Program-made: the position numbers and the translations under genes
In this document: positions 10,520 through 21,191 of the stretch, piece by piece
Numbering within the stretch: position 1 is the stretch's first letter
Layout: the number at the start of each line of letters is the position of its first letter
Assembly: GCA_003427395.1 (NCBI GenBank)
Contig: BFEA01000422.1
Coordinates: 579,377 to 630,288 of the forward strand
DNA from: Chara braunii
Lineage: Eukaryota > Streptophyta > Charophyceae > Charales > Characeae
DNA length: 50,912 bases
Direction: 5' to 3'
Notes under the pieces: model-generated
What the model saw: only the letters and a program-made list of their open reading frames with translations
The model's database searches: none
What the model was told of the DNA's origin: nothing

Positions 10520-13500
10520 GCGTTGACTAAATACCAGCCCACCAACAGACACTAAAGTGCCTTCCACCCTCGACGACTCCCCAAATCTATCTACCAGGTC
10601 TCATGCCGCCGTACAGCTCGAGTTACAGGGCAGTGCGACCAAGCCCCAGCACCAACCAGCGTCGTTCTGGCCTCGTCCGTTCGCAGACCACTGGGACCAA
10701 AGGATGTCAGCAGTTAACAAACAAGCCACCAATCCTCACCATAGTTGTGGTTCCTGTCATCCAGCTCCTTCAGACACTGGTTGCAATCGGCCAACAAATT
10801 CATTCTCACCCCTACTCCGGCAAGACTTACCGTGGTCGAGCCACCATCTCCACCGCTGTTGTACCCTATTCCCACCCTACAGGCTAGCCCCTTCGCCGCG
10901 GAGCGCGTTATCTCCGACCATCACCGCCAAGACAGCCCACAACAACCAGTACCAAGCTAGTGAAGATTTTTCTAAAAAACAATAGACTCAGATACACATT
11001 GTTTCGAGTTCACGATTAAGAGCCAAAATTATGACATAAAGACCGAAATAGGAATTATAGAAGGAATTTTTATAAGTTTAAGATTCGAATTTCAGCATAA
11101 GAAGGTTGTACAGAAATAGCAGATCAACCAAAGAACTTTCTATGGACTTAAGAAGTGGAAAGATTTTAGGAATTATGTATCTATTTGAAGTATGGCATTT
11201 GGAAATCAAGATCGAAATTATTTGTTATGTGTAATTAGGAGATCAACACATTAGTAAAATGACAGATTAGAAGTGTTACTACAAAATATTGATTCAAAAG
11301 ACATGTGAATATCCAACATAGTATCAATCACAACAATTAGGGTAGAAAATCTAATCGCGGTAAATCGTGTGAGACGACTAAAAAACCATATGAAAAACTG
11401 ATCAAGGAGAAGGCTGCCACTAGAAAATTAACCATACGCATCATACCAACCTGCAATTTTCCTGTTATTATTAACTGTTATGGACCCATCTCAATTCCTC
11501 CTCCAATCCCACCACGAAACTTTCCCCCTATGCCTTCTTAGGGGACAGACCAGCCCCCTCCCGTCGGAAGCAGAAGACCACCAGGCCAAGCCCCTGTCAG
11601 AGCTCGTCACGGCAGTCATCGTTGAGCCTGCCAACGACACCTCGCAGGAGTTCCGATCCTAGTACAACAAGAGTACATGAGGCGGGCAGAAACAGCGAAA
11701 ACAACAAATAAGGAGGAAAAGACACAAATCGAGAGAGGAGGAAATAAGGGAAGGTAAGAGGGAGAACGTAAGAAAAATAACACACCTAAGCCACGTTACT
11801 TCCTCCCCCAAGGCTGTGGTCACACCATCCCCTAATTCACAGGCCCCTCCTCCCCCCATCCACACCCAAGATCAGCTATTCCATGCTGATCAAAAGATGC
11901 TTCCATATCTTCGTGCTCGCCACTCACCGTGTTCTACCTCCATCGCTCCATTTGTCCCATACCCAGCTTCACTGGAAAACACCAAAGAAGACTCTCAATT
12001 AGTAGTAATCGAGTGGCATACTCAGGTTGTTGAACCAAAGTCCCCAGCAACTCGAGACAACCAGTCACACCCTGTCGAGGAAGACCGCTAAATAAGACAC
12101 TCCAAAAAATCGCTCATTTGAAGCTCTCAACTACGTGTCTGCCCAACAGGAAACCGCGGCGGTCGGACCCACCATCACAACCTTCCCCGTACTAGCTCCC
12201 TACCCCGCCACGCCGAGCCTCCTCATGGCCGCCGAAAACCCTTACTCCCCTCCGAAGCCCACGCCCATCCGTCCTTGCTTCTCGCGACTCCCAGTGTGAC
12301 ACTTCACTGCTCCATCGCCACCGCCGCCACGTACCGTTCTTCCCCAGTGTGAACACACCGTTTAGGACCGGGTGTGCCTGCTCAAGCGGGGCGCAGCGCT
12401 CCCGGTAGCGCTGCACCCCCATACTGAGTTGTTCACCTGTTGAGTACACCCCCTGATCCCTTAGAGACAGCTTCCCTATGTAGCATGAATATAGCATGCG
12501 CAAGGGCATTGATTGCTTCCCCAGTAAGGAAGGATTAACCCCGCTCTGTGCAGCATCAAACTCCACCCTGCTCAACTTATTTACCGCTACGTAGAGCATT
12601 CATGAGAAGTGGGGGGAGATCATAGCAGGGCAAAGAGGGTCTGGCATAGTCAAAAATCCCAGTCAAACCCCAAGTACTTCATCTGTAATTACGACCAGAC
12701 AAGTGTCTCCCCAGTGCAACACTGATTAACACTAACCCAATCAAAAGGGGAGAACACAAATCACAAGAAAGTTTGAATCCATGTTTACAAGTTCTCTTAC
12801 AGAATCATGGCAAAGCAGACGTATGCGTGACCACATGGCCATGAGTAATAGGCCGACCCCAAGCAGAAACAGCCAAAAGCCAGCAGGACACGTGCCTCCC
12901 TTCAGCAAAATCAACTCAATCAACAATCTCGGAGGGAGAGTGCTAATTAGGCAGGAGCGTCAAATCTGATATAAGCGCATCACCAATTGAAAGCATGCCC
13001 CCAATATAGAAAACAAAAGAGGAGGTAGCGAGCCAGGGTTCAATCAGTCCACTTCCCACACTCTCCTCACTAAAACCACGACATACACCTCCTCATCTCC
13101 CCCTCCATCCCACGGGAATGACCCCTACCCTCCTCGCCCGCCGTGCCTCTTCCCGCCACCACATCGGACAGGTTCCGTCCGCTTCAGTGTGGACGGTGCG
13201 ACAAAAGATCCGAGAAGCACAGCACAACCACCCGTGAGGAGCCCTCGCCTGTCCCCTGGCCCCATCCGTAGCACGATTTCAGAAACACTTGAATCAACCC
13301 CGTGTGTAGGGACAGCCTGCGAACATGTACTCGTACTTACTGTGGCTGGTATGAAAGATGCAGTTGACCTCCTAGTCGTCATGATCGTTGTCAGCAAAGT
13401 CGCCGACATAGATGATTAAATTGTGACTGTAGACGTTGTTGTTGTTAACAGCAGTGCTGTAGCTTGGGGGGGTTTTCACTAAAAGGTTGTGCAGGTTGAG

Positions 13501-14480
13501 AATGGTGTAGGGGGTCCATATCAGATGGCCATCAAGGGTAGCCCCACCAGGGAGCTGGTTCTTTGAGCATTCCAGTACTAGCAGGAGACTCACTTACCAT
13601 TGTCCTGGACCGTACTACACCCTCCGATCTACCCTGGTGGACCTACCCTGGATGGTAATCCTATGTCTCATCCCTTTACCACACCTACACACAATCTAGA
13701 ACACACACACACAGTTCTATCCGAATACCAGTAGGAGCTCCGGTGGCCCCTAGGGTAAGGGTAGGGGTATAAGTCGATCAGGCCAGTCTGAGTTCCGCCT
13801 GGCCTTGGGTAAGCTAGGGGAAGGACGGTAAGAGTGCTTCCATGGGTGCTACCCTGTCTGAACCTAGGGCCCAGAGTCTCTTGGGGCCTGTAGTAGATTG
13901 TCTGGGCCTGGCGTCCGAAGTTCCCGTTCGACAAGGCTCATCCTATTCCGCTTTCACCAGGGCTGGGCAACCTGTCAGCCCTGGTGCCTATCACTGCTGT
14001 TCGGTCCAAGTTACCTGCCCATTGGTAGGGCAATGGTCCTGAGTGCTGGTCACACTGAAGTAGGATAGTGGGATAGGGGGTGCGCTAGGAGTATTGATGT
14101 GAGGATGGGACGGGAGGTGGTCTCATATTCCAGGACACCCACGGCCCACTGCTCCAGGTGATCACTGTGCACTCAGTGACTGGCCTCTACAACACCATGG
14201 ACTTCAAAAAAAAATAAAAAAATAAAATAAAAAGAAGAACACACACACACAACCCCTCTCAAGATGAGACTCTCTTTTCACCTCACTCGTACCCCCTTTT
14301 GTTTAGCACTCTATTATTTCTACACCCACAGCAGCCATATCGGCGCAACATTTGCAGTGCCCGCAATGGTTCCAACAGCTTCAACACTCTTTTCAACAAA
14401 CCATTTTCTCTCTGGTCAATCCTGATGGAGCGGTTTTTCTACCATCAGCCAGTACAACCTACCTCCATCACCAGGCTTTC
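10520..14480. other. No recognisable gene
   Basis: After the repeat continuation at 10520-10720 this interval is A/T-rich at 10980-11460 and mixed afterwards. ORFs at 11480-11662 and 11816-12091 (plus), 12192-12599 (minus), 13189-13419 (plus) and 13372-13593 (minus) show no motif I recognise. On the minus strand, GGTAAGTGAG at about 13595 is a good splice-donor context just upstream of the 13372-13593 ORF. That is too little for a gene model. Confidence 0.5.
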
Positions 14481-14521
14481 ACTTATAAAGACTCCGATTT
14501 TTCTGTACAAGGTTCTCATCA

Positions 14522-15060
14522 TTAAACCACCAGTACTTACGAGCCCCTTTTTTCTCGGTGCCTAGAATGCCGTGTGCTCCAAAAAAAGAAGGCCGCGTGG
14601 GCCTCCTTTTGCCTGGGGCCGCCAGACATTTTGCTCCAACAGCAGACCTCCGAGAGTTGCGGCTTGCATGCAGCCGCATCGGAGGAGAATGGCTGGGAAA
14701 TGTACTGGTGGTTTAAACCACCAGCGCCTACCGCTTTTCAAGGTATGCCAACGGCCAGGCAAGCTACAGTGCCGTTTCAAATGAATATAGCCCTGCACGG
14801 CAGGCCTATTCATCCAAGTGCGTTAACAGCCGGCCGTAGCACTAGGTACTGGTGGTTTAATGAGCGCACATTACCGGATTATGTTATCCCCCCAGTACGT
14901 TTCCCAGCCATTTGTATCCGAAAGTTTCAGGGGTTGGCCTACCAGAGCAAAATGGCTGATGGCACCAGACAAAAGAAGGCCCGCGCCAGTTTGTCTTTTT
15001 CCGTCACACAGGGTGTTTCCAGGCTTGGCAAGCGAAGTGTAAAAAGTACTGGTGGTTTAA
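14522..15060. repeat. Cluster of GTACTGGTGGTTTAA-terminated repeats
   Basis: The 15-mer occurs at 14702-14716, 14846-14860 and 15046-15060 on the plus strand and inverted at 14522-14536. At 14705-14724 it is part of a perfect 20-bp palindrome (CTGGTGGTTTAAACCACCAG). The sequences before each 15-mer are mostly unlike, but several carry AAAAGAAGGCC followed by a GC-rich part (about 14584 and 14971). A 180-codon plus-strand ORF (14574-15116) crosses the cluster and is probably chance. Confidence 0.55.
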
Positions 15061-15490
15061 CATGTCCCCTCCCCAACCAGGGGCCCTCAGCATCGGCGGA
15101 TCGATCAGGGACTTAATGTCTCTGGGCGCCACAATCAGCCCCCGAACAACACACCAATCACCCCCATCAGAAAAGCCTTCTTTTTCCCCCCCTTACAGAG
15201 CCACAGCCGATCCCCCTCAAGTCGGGCTGACTCTTTACTCCCTTAGAACCATTCGATGACAGTAACCCCTCTATAAACCATCAAACATACCACCCAACAA
15301 GTGGCCCGTTTATCTTCCCCACCATGTCCACCAGGCATCCTGCCCTGACCAAGCCCCCTACAGGAAATGATTGTAGACCCTACCCCTCCCAAGGGAATAG
15401 CATATGCCAGGACTCCGTACCCCCTAAATGAACCCCAGTGTGTGAATGACACGCATCAACCTAGCATGTATCCAAGTGGCTATGCACCGA

Positions 15491-15573
15491 ATTGAGGGTT
15501 CAAAGATGCGAACCCACAACCGAACACCACAATGTGCAGTCACTACTGGTGCTCTACCAACTTAGCTCGAACC
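15491..15573 (-). pseudogene. Degenerate tRNA-like sequence
   Basis: On the minus strand: GGTTCGAGCTAAGTTGGTAGAGC, a good A-box or D-arm match (AGTTGGTAGAGC), later GTGGGTTCGCATCTTTGAACC. The outer seven bases GGTTCGA can pair with TTTGAACC. No good anticodon stem or T-stem forms, so this is probably a tRNA relic or the head of a tRNA-derived SINE. Confidence 0.4.
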
Positions 15574-15922
15574 TAGGGGCGTGCTTTCAGGCATGACCTA
15601 TCACCAGGCATACCATGTATGTCTAGTTCACACACTTCGCCTGGGCCAGTGTTTCACTACTCACCATCTGCTAAGTTTGGCAAGTAGAACCTAGGGGCGT
15701 GCTTTCAGGCATGACCTATCACCAGGCATACCATGTATGTCTAGTTCACACGCTTCGCCTGGGCCAGGGTTTCACTACTCACCATCTGCTAAGTTTGGCA
15801 AGTAGAACCTAGGGGCGTGCTTTCAGACATGACCTATCACCAGGCATACCATGTATGTCTAGTTCACACGCTTCGCCTGGGCCAGCGTTTCACTACTCAC
15901 CATCTGCTAAGTTTGGCAAGTT
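15569..15922. repeat. 118-bp tandem repeat, three units
   Basis: GAACCTAGGGGCGTGCTTTCAG starts units at 15569, 15687 and 15805 with near-identical sequence. The last unit ends GCTAAGTTTGGCAAGTT at about 15921. The array abuts the tRNA-like sequence, whose CTAAGTTGG resembles the unit's CTAAGTTTGG. The units may have spread from this retroposon. Confidence 0.85.
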
Positions 15923-15995
15923 GGTGCACGGTTACACTTAGGGCCTCCCTCCACCACTCACCAATGTGCGAAATGAGGACTTTTCTTCCACTAGA

Positions 15996-16068
15996 ACCAA
16001 TAGATGGAGCCTCTCCCCGACTGGTAGTGGTGTCTGCTCTTATCAGCATCACTACCATCGGCGGGGGT

Positions 16069-16099
<31 letters not shown>
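15996..16099 (+). mobile_element. Poly-A SINE, 5'-truncated copy
   Basis: Starts within CCAATAGATGGAGCC. It then has the third hairpin: TGGTAGTGGTG, loop TCTGCTCTTATCAG, and CATCACTACCA. It ends GGTGTTTT plus A26 (16074-16099). The boxes CCACCACTCACC (15951) and GGTGAGTGGTGG (16147) flank it as an inverted pair. Confidence 0.7.
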
Positions 16100-16101
<2 letters not shown>

Positions 16102-16224
16102 ACATGGAAAGACACACCGCCATAATTTTGTCTTCTGTGCGTCTGGTGAGTGGTGGAGCTGCGCCCTTACTCGCCAAACTCGCCTGTCAGAACAAGTGTT
16201 AGAAATGTTGCCAAGTTTCTTTTT

Positions 16225-16419
16225 GGGGTAACTACACGGGAGTCAAAAAAAAGAGTTATAATTGCACTATGGGCCAAGATACAGTTTCAAATTGCAGTTC
16301 AGGCAACGTATACAACTCAGCTTTCTGGCCAGGTAGGGTGCCCGAAGTGCAATCGCAAACTGTATATTGCCCCATAGTGCAATTATAACTCGTTTTTGTG
16401 ACTCTACTGAAGTTACCCC
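16225..16419. mobile_element. Foldback MITE, copy 1 (195 bp)
   Basis: Starts GGGGTAACTACACGGGAGTC and ends with the inverse GACTCTACTGAAGTTACCCC. The inner arms AGTTATAATTGCACTATGGG and CCATAGTGCAATTATAACT pair perfectly. The arms total more than 80 bp each around a short spacer. A second, inverted copy lies at 24565-24757. No clear target duplication is seen: both ends sit in T-runs here. No coding. Confidence 0.8.
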
Positions 16420-16429
16420 TTTCTCTTTT

Positions 16430-16600
16430 TCCATCCCCCAAAGTGTGGCGACGGCCCCCCTTTAACAGCCATTTTGTGGACGGAAGTCCTTTTTCTTTTG
16501 TGGAGGGACATCCTTGTGACCGTCTACAAAAGGACTTCTTGGCAAAGATTTCACCATCACAGCTGGGGATCTGGCCGACAACCTTTTGGACTGCTCTTGG
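16430..16600. repeat. Repeat related to the 1241-1981 array
   Basis: GGGACATCCTTGTGACC, GACTTCTTGGCAAAGATTTC and ATCACAGCTGGGGAT match the reverse complement of the 237-bp units near 1514-1810. Confidence 0.55.
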
Positions 16601-17248
16601 CAAACTTGTGACATGGTGGGTCTGCTGGGACGACGCTGGTCGGAGCTGGGGCGAGTCGTGTTGCCCTGTGTAGCGGACCTCTGGTTGGCCTGAGAGACCA
16701 GCCCCTTGGCCTGTCCTCAAAGGCCTGTGTTCTATTCGGGGCAGTCCAGTCCAGGCCGGTACCTCTGTCGGTACCAGCCAGTCCAGTCCAGTCCCGTCAG
16801 TCCGCTGGGGTATACCCCAGCCGTTGTCTGTTTTCGACCTCATTTTACATTCGCACAGTTTTGGAGTACGTGCGCTGGAGTCCTGCGTGGGAGCTGCACT
16901 GTGCCATCTCGCTCCTCCCTCATCCTCCATCTCCATCGTCATCCCAGGCGGAGCACCACACCTGGTGGGTCCGCCACATTGGTATCGAAGCGGGATCCCC
17001 GCTCCCACCCACCACCCCGTACAGCTGGAAAAACAGCAAAACCCGACAGGCGGGTTTTTGGCTGTTTCCAGGCCGTTTTTCGACGAAAACGGGGGAACTG
17101 CAGCAGGAAGTGACACGTGGCGAAAAAAGCACGTGCCACAGCGAGCGCATGCGCCAAGGCCAAGGCCGCTGCACGCGCCCACGCTGCCCCACTGCCCCAC
17201 CCCGCCCCGTCCCGCTCCCGGGTTCACATTATCAAGATCCAAGATCTT

Positions 17249-17305
17249 GCTGCCAGTGGGGTTTGAACCCAGGCACCTGTTGGGCTATGTGCGAACGTAG
17301 CCACT
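17249..17305 (-). pseudogene. tRNA-like 3' half
   Basis: The minus strand reads CCTGGGTTCAAACCCCACTGGCAGC. This is a good B-box (GGTTCAAACCC) with a TGGG/CCCA T-stem. No matching D-arm or acceptor stem is convincing. Probably a relic. The interval 16600-17690 is otherwise without a gene; it has CG-rich and CAG-rich simple sequence at 17340-17460. Confidence 0.3.
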
Positions 17306-17689
17306 CTCATAACACACCCGCCACAGTGTATACATGAGGGTGCCGTGCTGGCTATTTACCCCCCCCCCGGGCGGCAAGCAGCGAGCAGCAGAGCAGCGAC
17401 GGCGGGGCTGCTAATTGCCCCCCCTCCCCCCTCCCCCGTGGCTGCTGCTGCCTGCGCACGTGACCATCCGCAGTGCCACGTGGCAGCTTGTTGTTGAACT
17501 GAAGACCCCCCTGCTAAGGGGGCTGCTCTACTGTGGTGAGGGTCTGCTCACATAGCATACCCTGGATCTGCTGGTAGGGGCTGATCAAGATCTCAGCCCC
17601 CCCTTCCTCCTCCAGTTGGCTGTTGCAGTGAAGGCCAAGACCCTCCTGGTCTTGGTATACCTTGCGCCCTTGGAGACACCAAGGGCAAG

Positions 17690-18041
17690 GTATCATCTCT
17701 CTCTCCTCTCTCTCTACTAACCCACCTTCCCTACCTCTCCTCTCTCCTCTTACTCACCCCTTCTCTTTCCCCCACCTTCCACTGCATATTTTCCCTCCTC
17801 TTTTTACCTTCCCCACCCCACCTTTTCTCCCACCACCCACTCTTTTACTCTCGTTTCTTCATTCATATTCTTTTCTTTCCTCCTCCTTTTCTCTTTGCTT
17901 CTTGATCCCTCTCCACCTTTCCCCATCCCTCTCTCTCCCATTCTCTCACCCTCCTTCCCCCCAACTACCACCACATCATCCCCCTACCTCCCACTTTCAT
18001 TTTTTTCTCTCTCCCACCTATTTCTCTCTCTTCTCCTTCAC

Positions 18042-18044
<3 letters not shown>
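17690..18044. repeat. About 350-bp polypyrimidine tract
   Basis: Almost only C and T on the plus strand (TCTCTCTCCTC, CCCCACCTTCC and similar), leading straight into a T40 run. The reading frames here are artefacts of composition. Confidence 0.85.
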
Positions 18045-18084
<40 letters not shown>

Positions 18085-18215
18085 CGTGAAAGCCCCTTCA
18101 TAAGCCCACTATCCCTACGGTGGTAAGAGAACCGCAGGAATTGAGGGTCTTTTTGTCGGGCTGCTCCATCTATTGGTGGGGAGCGGCACTTGCTGGGAAC
18201 CGGGCCCAGCGTCCC
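18045..18215 (-). mobile_element. Full-length poly-A SINE copy
   Basis: T40 at 18045-18084 is the A-tail of the minus-strand element. Minus-strand order: GGGACGCTGGGCCCGG.., the perfect first hairpin (positions 18192-18210), CTCCCCACCAATAGATGGAG, then about 80 bp ending GGGGCTTTCACG. It shares the CTCTTACCACC box with the copy at 45041-45182. The third hairpin is weak in this copy. Confidence 0.75.
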
Positions 18216-18437
18216 ATTGAAAACATCATTAAGCACAAAGTTTTCAGTTTGTTTCCTAGGGCTCGGGCAATTCTGTTCACAGCCTGGGGTTCCCTTTTTC
18301 CCTGGAGCTGCTGATATTTCCCTTCCCTTGTCAGAGTCCCCCTTTTCTGTTAACCCAGCCCAGTTATGCAGCCCCCCTGATTGCAGTTGCACTCTGTTAT
18401 CCCTTAGACTGAGCCTACTCCCCGTGTCGCCCACCTC

Positions 18438-18636
18438 CAAGTAACATTTGTTGTTGATCGTGAGCTGTGGTATGACGTTCTGGAGAGGCTGGCCCTATGA
18501 TCTTCACCACTCAGTGCCTCCGAAATGCATACACCACCAAGTAACAGATGTTGCTGATCGTGAGCTGAGGTATGGCGATTCGAAGATGCTGACCCTATGA
18601 TCTTCACCTTATAGTTCCTCCGAAATGCAGATTTCC
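18438..18636. repeat. 99-100-bp tandem duplication
   Basis: CAAGTAACATTTGTTGTTGATCG (18438) and CAAGTAACAGATGTTGCTGATCG (18538) start two units that both end with CTATGATCTTCACC..CCTCCGAAATGCA. Confidence 0.8.
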
Positions 18637-18683
18637 TCCACCGGCTTCTGATGAAGAGGAGGGGAGACAGGTCGGCTTCAGAT

Positions 18684-18710
18684 GGGGGGGGGGGGGGGGG
18701 GGGGGGGGGG
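18684..18710 (+). repeat. G27 run
   Basis: Twenty-seven consecutive G, followed by further G-rich sequence to about 18750. Length in an assembly is unreliable. Confidence 0.85.
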
Positions 18711-18859
18711 TCATTGGTGGACAAGGACGAAAGAGGGGGGGGTGGAGGCGGAAGGAACTGGGAATTCTGCGAGGGACCGAAAGGGCTAGTTTTTTTCCTC
18801 CTTTCTCCAATGCTTCCATTGAATTTGGGAGTCTACAATGTCGGCGAGGATCCTTCTAG

Positions 18860-19440
18860 GTCCCAGCCATTGTTCGGTGAATTGGGTTGAAGCTTCCTCC
18901 ATTTTCTGTTTTTATTGTGTCTGTGAGCACCGGGTCGTTTTGTATTGTTTTTTTTAGGATAGAGAATCTGTCCCATGCCGCTTTTGTTATAGCGTGCAGG
19001 TAGTCTGCTATGTGCTCCTTGGCTTGGACGAAGCCGAAGTTGTTAGCGTGCCTTTCAAAAGAGCAGCGCGAGTGTGTTTTCCTAAGAGGAGTAGTAGCAG
19101 ATCCCACGGGTACCGTGATCCTGTCAACGCATTCCAGGCCGCGTCCCACCATCTCCAGATCTGGGTGGCCATCGGACAGGCCAGGAGGCAGTGTTCCAGT
19201 GTGGCTCTCAGAGGTTGGGCTGACCTGCCGCAGTACCTTCAAATTGGAGAGAGCTGCCCTTTCTGTTCCAGCTGTGTCCTGGATACAACCCAGTCTGGAG
19301 TAGGGAGGCATCGGTGCAGGATTTGCCATTGGAGGGCTCTATGTGATGTGGGCATCATGTGTGCATAGTGTGCCCATTTGAAATCGGACCAGTCGATCGT
19401 GGGGAACATTGAGTCCCTCTCCCACCTGTTTTGGATAATT
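18860..19440 (-). pseudogene. LINE reverse-transcriptase C-terminal fragment, inverted and broken
   Basis: Reading the minus strand from about 19440 gives peptides that match the other LINE copies here: HRALQWQILHRCLPTPDWV, then LEQKGQ, a CXXC-like RYCG, then TLEHCLLACP and IWRWWDAAW. This is the cysteine/histidine zinc-binding region (zf-RVT type) near the end of plant- and fungal-type non-LTR retrotransposon polyproteins. It would act in RNA binding during target-primed reverse transcription. One TGA replaces the first cysteine of the CXXC pair (about 19246). A frame change follows the WDAAW block. The frame ending at 18856 (19329-18856) then carries residues that look like the following segment. 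Divergence from the copies at 22.2 and 43.0 kb is high, so it is an older or distinct family. Confidence 0.75.
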
Positions 19441-19639
19441 TGGGCAACAGGATGTTTTTTTCTACTTCGAATTTTTCTATTCTTCTTCTTTCTATCTTTC
19501 TATTGATTTATCTTTTCTCTTTTTTCCAAAAAAATTGAATTATCTTCTTCCCAACCTTCTTTTCTCATTTTCTGATTTATTTCGTTTATTTTTTTTACTT
19601 ATTCTAAAAATTTGAATTTCCTTGCGGCCTCGTTAAATT

Positions 19640-20010
19640 TGATTAGGAGTTCGTCTCTCTTGCTTTCGGCACACATTTTGACCCCGTGGGGGTAACGAAA
19701 TGCTGCCGAAATTTTCTGTTTTTCTCTTACTTAGTCTTTTTCGGCACACTTCGACCCCATGGGGGTAACGAAATGCTGCCAAAAATTTTGAAAAATCAGC
19801 TACTCCATTTCTCTCCACCTCCTCATCCACTTATTTACTTATTTATTTATTTATCTATTTATTTATTATTTCTTTATTTATTTTCTGAAATTTTAATTTG
19901 CGGGAGCTTGAAACCTAGTGTGCTTCTCTTGGTCTCTCCTTTCCCCCTGGCACATTCGTGACCCCATGGGGGGTAGGGAAATGCTGCCGAAAATTCTAAA
20001 AAAAAAAATA
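19640..20010. repeat. Three copies of a 50-bp box in A/T-rich DNA
   Basis: CGGCACACATTTTGACCCCG with TGGGGGTAACGAAATGCTGCC occurs at about 19667 and 19740. An altered copy lies at about 19948 (GACCCCATGGGG.. GGGAAATGCTGCCG). It is embedded in T-rich DNA and TTTA repeats (19830-19870). Confidence 0.65.
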
Positions 20011-20094
20011 TTATTTCTCTCTTCATATTTTATTTCCTTATTTCTTTAATTATTTTTATTATCTATTTATTTCCTAGGAAGATTCTCACGTACG

Positions 20095-20560
20095 GCCGGG
20101 CACCCGGGGGTGACGCCCGGGGGGGTCTGGCGCCCGGGGTACCCGAGCGTGCAAAAAAAATAAAAAAAATAATTTTTTTTTTATTTTTTTTTTCTGCGCT
20201 CTCCCAGAGGACTCCAAATCCTGGCCCATTTCGTTTTTTGTGAGTTGGCTGTCAAGGGGGGAGGAGGGGGGTATAAATTGGTTTTAAAGGGGCTAAAGGG
20301 GTCTAAAAGGGGATGCCTTTGTGTGATTCTGTTATTTTCTTTTTTATCTCCGATTCGGTGAGGAATTATAATGTGACCCTCAACCAAAAGTGGTTTGCAT
20401 TTCAATCCTACAGAACATATTTTTTTTCCAGAATTTTTTTAGGTTTTTTTTTTTTTTTTTTTGGCGCTAGGGCTGTTCGGAACCCTGCCCGGGGGTCATG
20501 CCCGGCTGGGCACCCGGGCGTGTACCCGGGCAGAAGCTGGGTGCCCGGGCGCCCGGGAAA
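20095..20560. repeat. Dispersed repeat family C (CCCGGGCG clusters and flanking segment)
   Basis: CCCGGGCG-rich clusters at 20095-20150 and 20463-20555 flank a segment (20225-20440) with GACCCTCAACCAAAAGTGG and CTACAGAACATATTTTTTTTCC. The same segment occurs at about 38800-38975 (GACCCTCAGCCAAAAGTTG, GAGAACCTATTTTTTCC), again close to a CCCGGGCG cluster (38684-38725). Confidence 0.6.
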
Positions 20561-20689
20561 ACAGCCTCGTTTATTTCGTTATTTATTTTTATTTTTCTCT
20601 TGAAATCTCGCTGTTTATTTATTTTTCTCTTGCCTTCCCCCCCTATGCTTGCTATTTTATTTTCTTGATTAGGTCACCGGTACCCTACC

Positions 20690-20745
20690 CTAACCACTCA
20701 AACTCCGATTAGGGTTTTCTTAGGGTTTTTATAGGGTTTAGGGTT
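20690..20745. repeat. Degenerate TTTAGGG-like repeats
   Basis: ACCCTAACC, then AGGGTTTTCTTAGGGTTTTT and TAGGGTTTAGGGTT, about 190 bp before the gag-like ATG. They are telomere-repeat-like in sequence, but too few and too irregular to be a telomere. They may be leader sequence of the retroelement. Confidence 0.45.
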
Positions 20746-21147
20746 ATTCAAACCCCCCCTACTTCCCCGTCCTATTCGGGCACCCTGGACCCGAGTCACC
20801 CCTCCCCCTTTGACGGCGCCCCCGCTAGACTTGCTAGCGTCGTCCGCCGCTTTCTACCGCGGACCCCCCCCTACGCCCTCCGCTCACGCGGACCTCCTCT
20901 GGCCCCCTCCAGTCCGGCCCATCACCTCCCCATGGCCGACGATGTGTTCCACGCCGCCGACGCAGCGACGACCACGGCACCGGGCTCCACACCCGTGCTG
21001 GTGGACAAGGGTCAGCAACCCCAGGGGGATTTGCACACCCTCATCACCTCCCTCCTCGCGCTCATTCAGGCACAACTCGCAATCCTCGCGCCTTTACAGG
21101 CGAAGGTGGCGACCATTGCCGCCGGCATGCAGCAACTCCAGGACGCT

Positions 21148-21191
21148 GTTTGTCCTTCATCTCCTAACTCTCTCTCTCTCTTGGCTCCTAG
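21148..21191 (+). other. Candidate intron in the gag-like region
   Basis: GT at 21148, a CTAAC branch-type box at 21164-21168, a pyrimidine tract and TAG ending at 21191. It joins frame 1 to frame 3 at a codon boundary, which explains the stop reached otherwise at 21268. Confidence 0.5.

Noticed and set aside
15491-15573. Functional tRNA gene
   Set aside because: The A-box is good, but the anticodon and T stems do not form, so it was called a relic.
16256-17242. Longest ORF of the window, 328 codons on the minus strand
   Set aside because: It runs through a MITE arm, a dispersed repeat and a tRNA-like relic. Overlapping ORFs of up to 158 codons lie on the other strand, and no motif is seen. 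Probably chance in GC-rich sequence.
17662-18126. 154-codon plus-strand ORF rich in Ser, Pro, Leu and Phe
   Set aside because: It lies wholly in the pyrimidine tract, where stop codons are rare by composition.
20690-20745. Telomere sequence
   Set aside because: Only a few irregular TTTAGGG-like units, internal to the window and just before a coding region.
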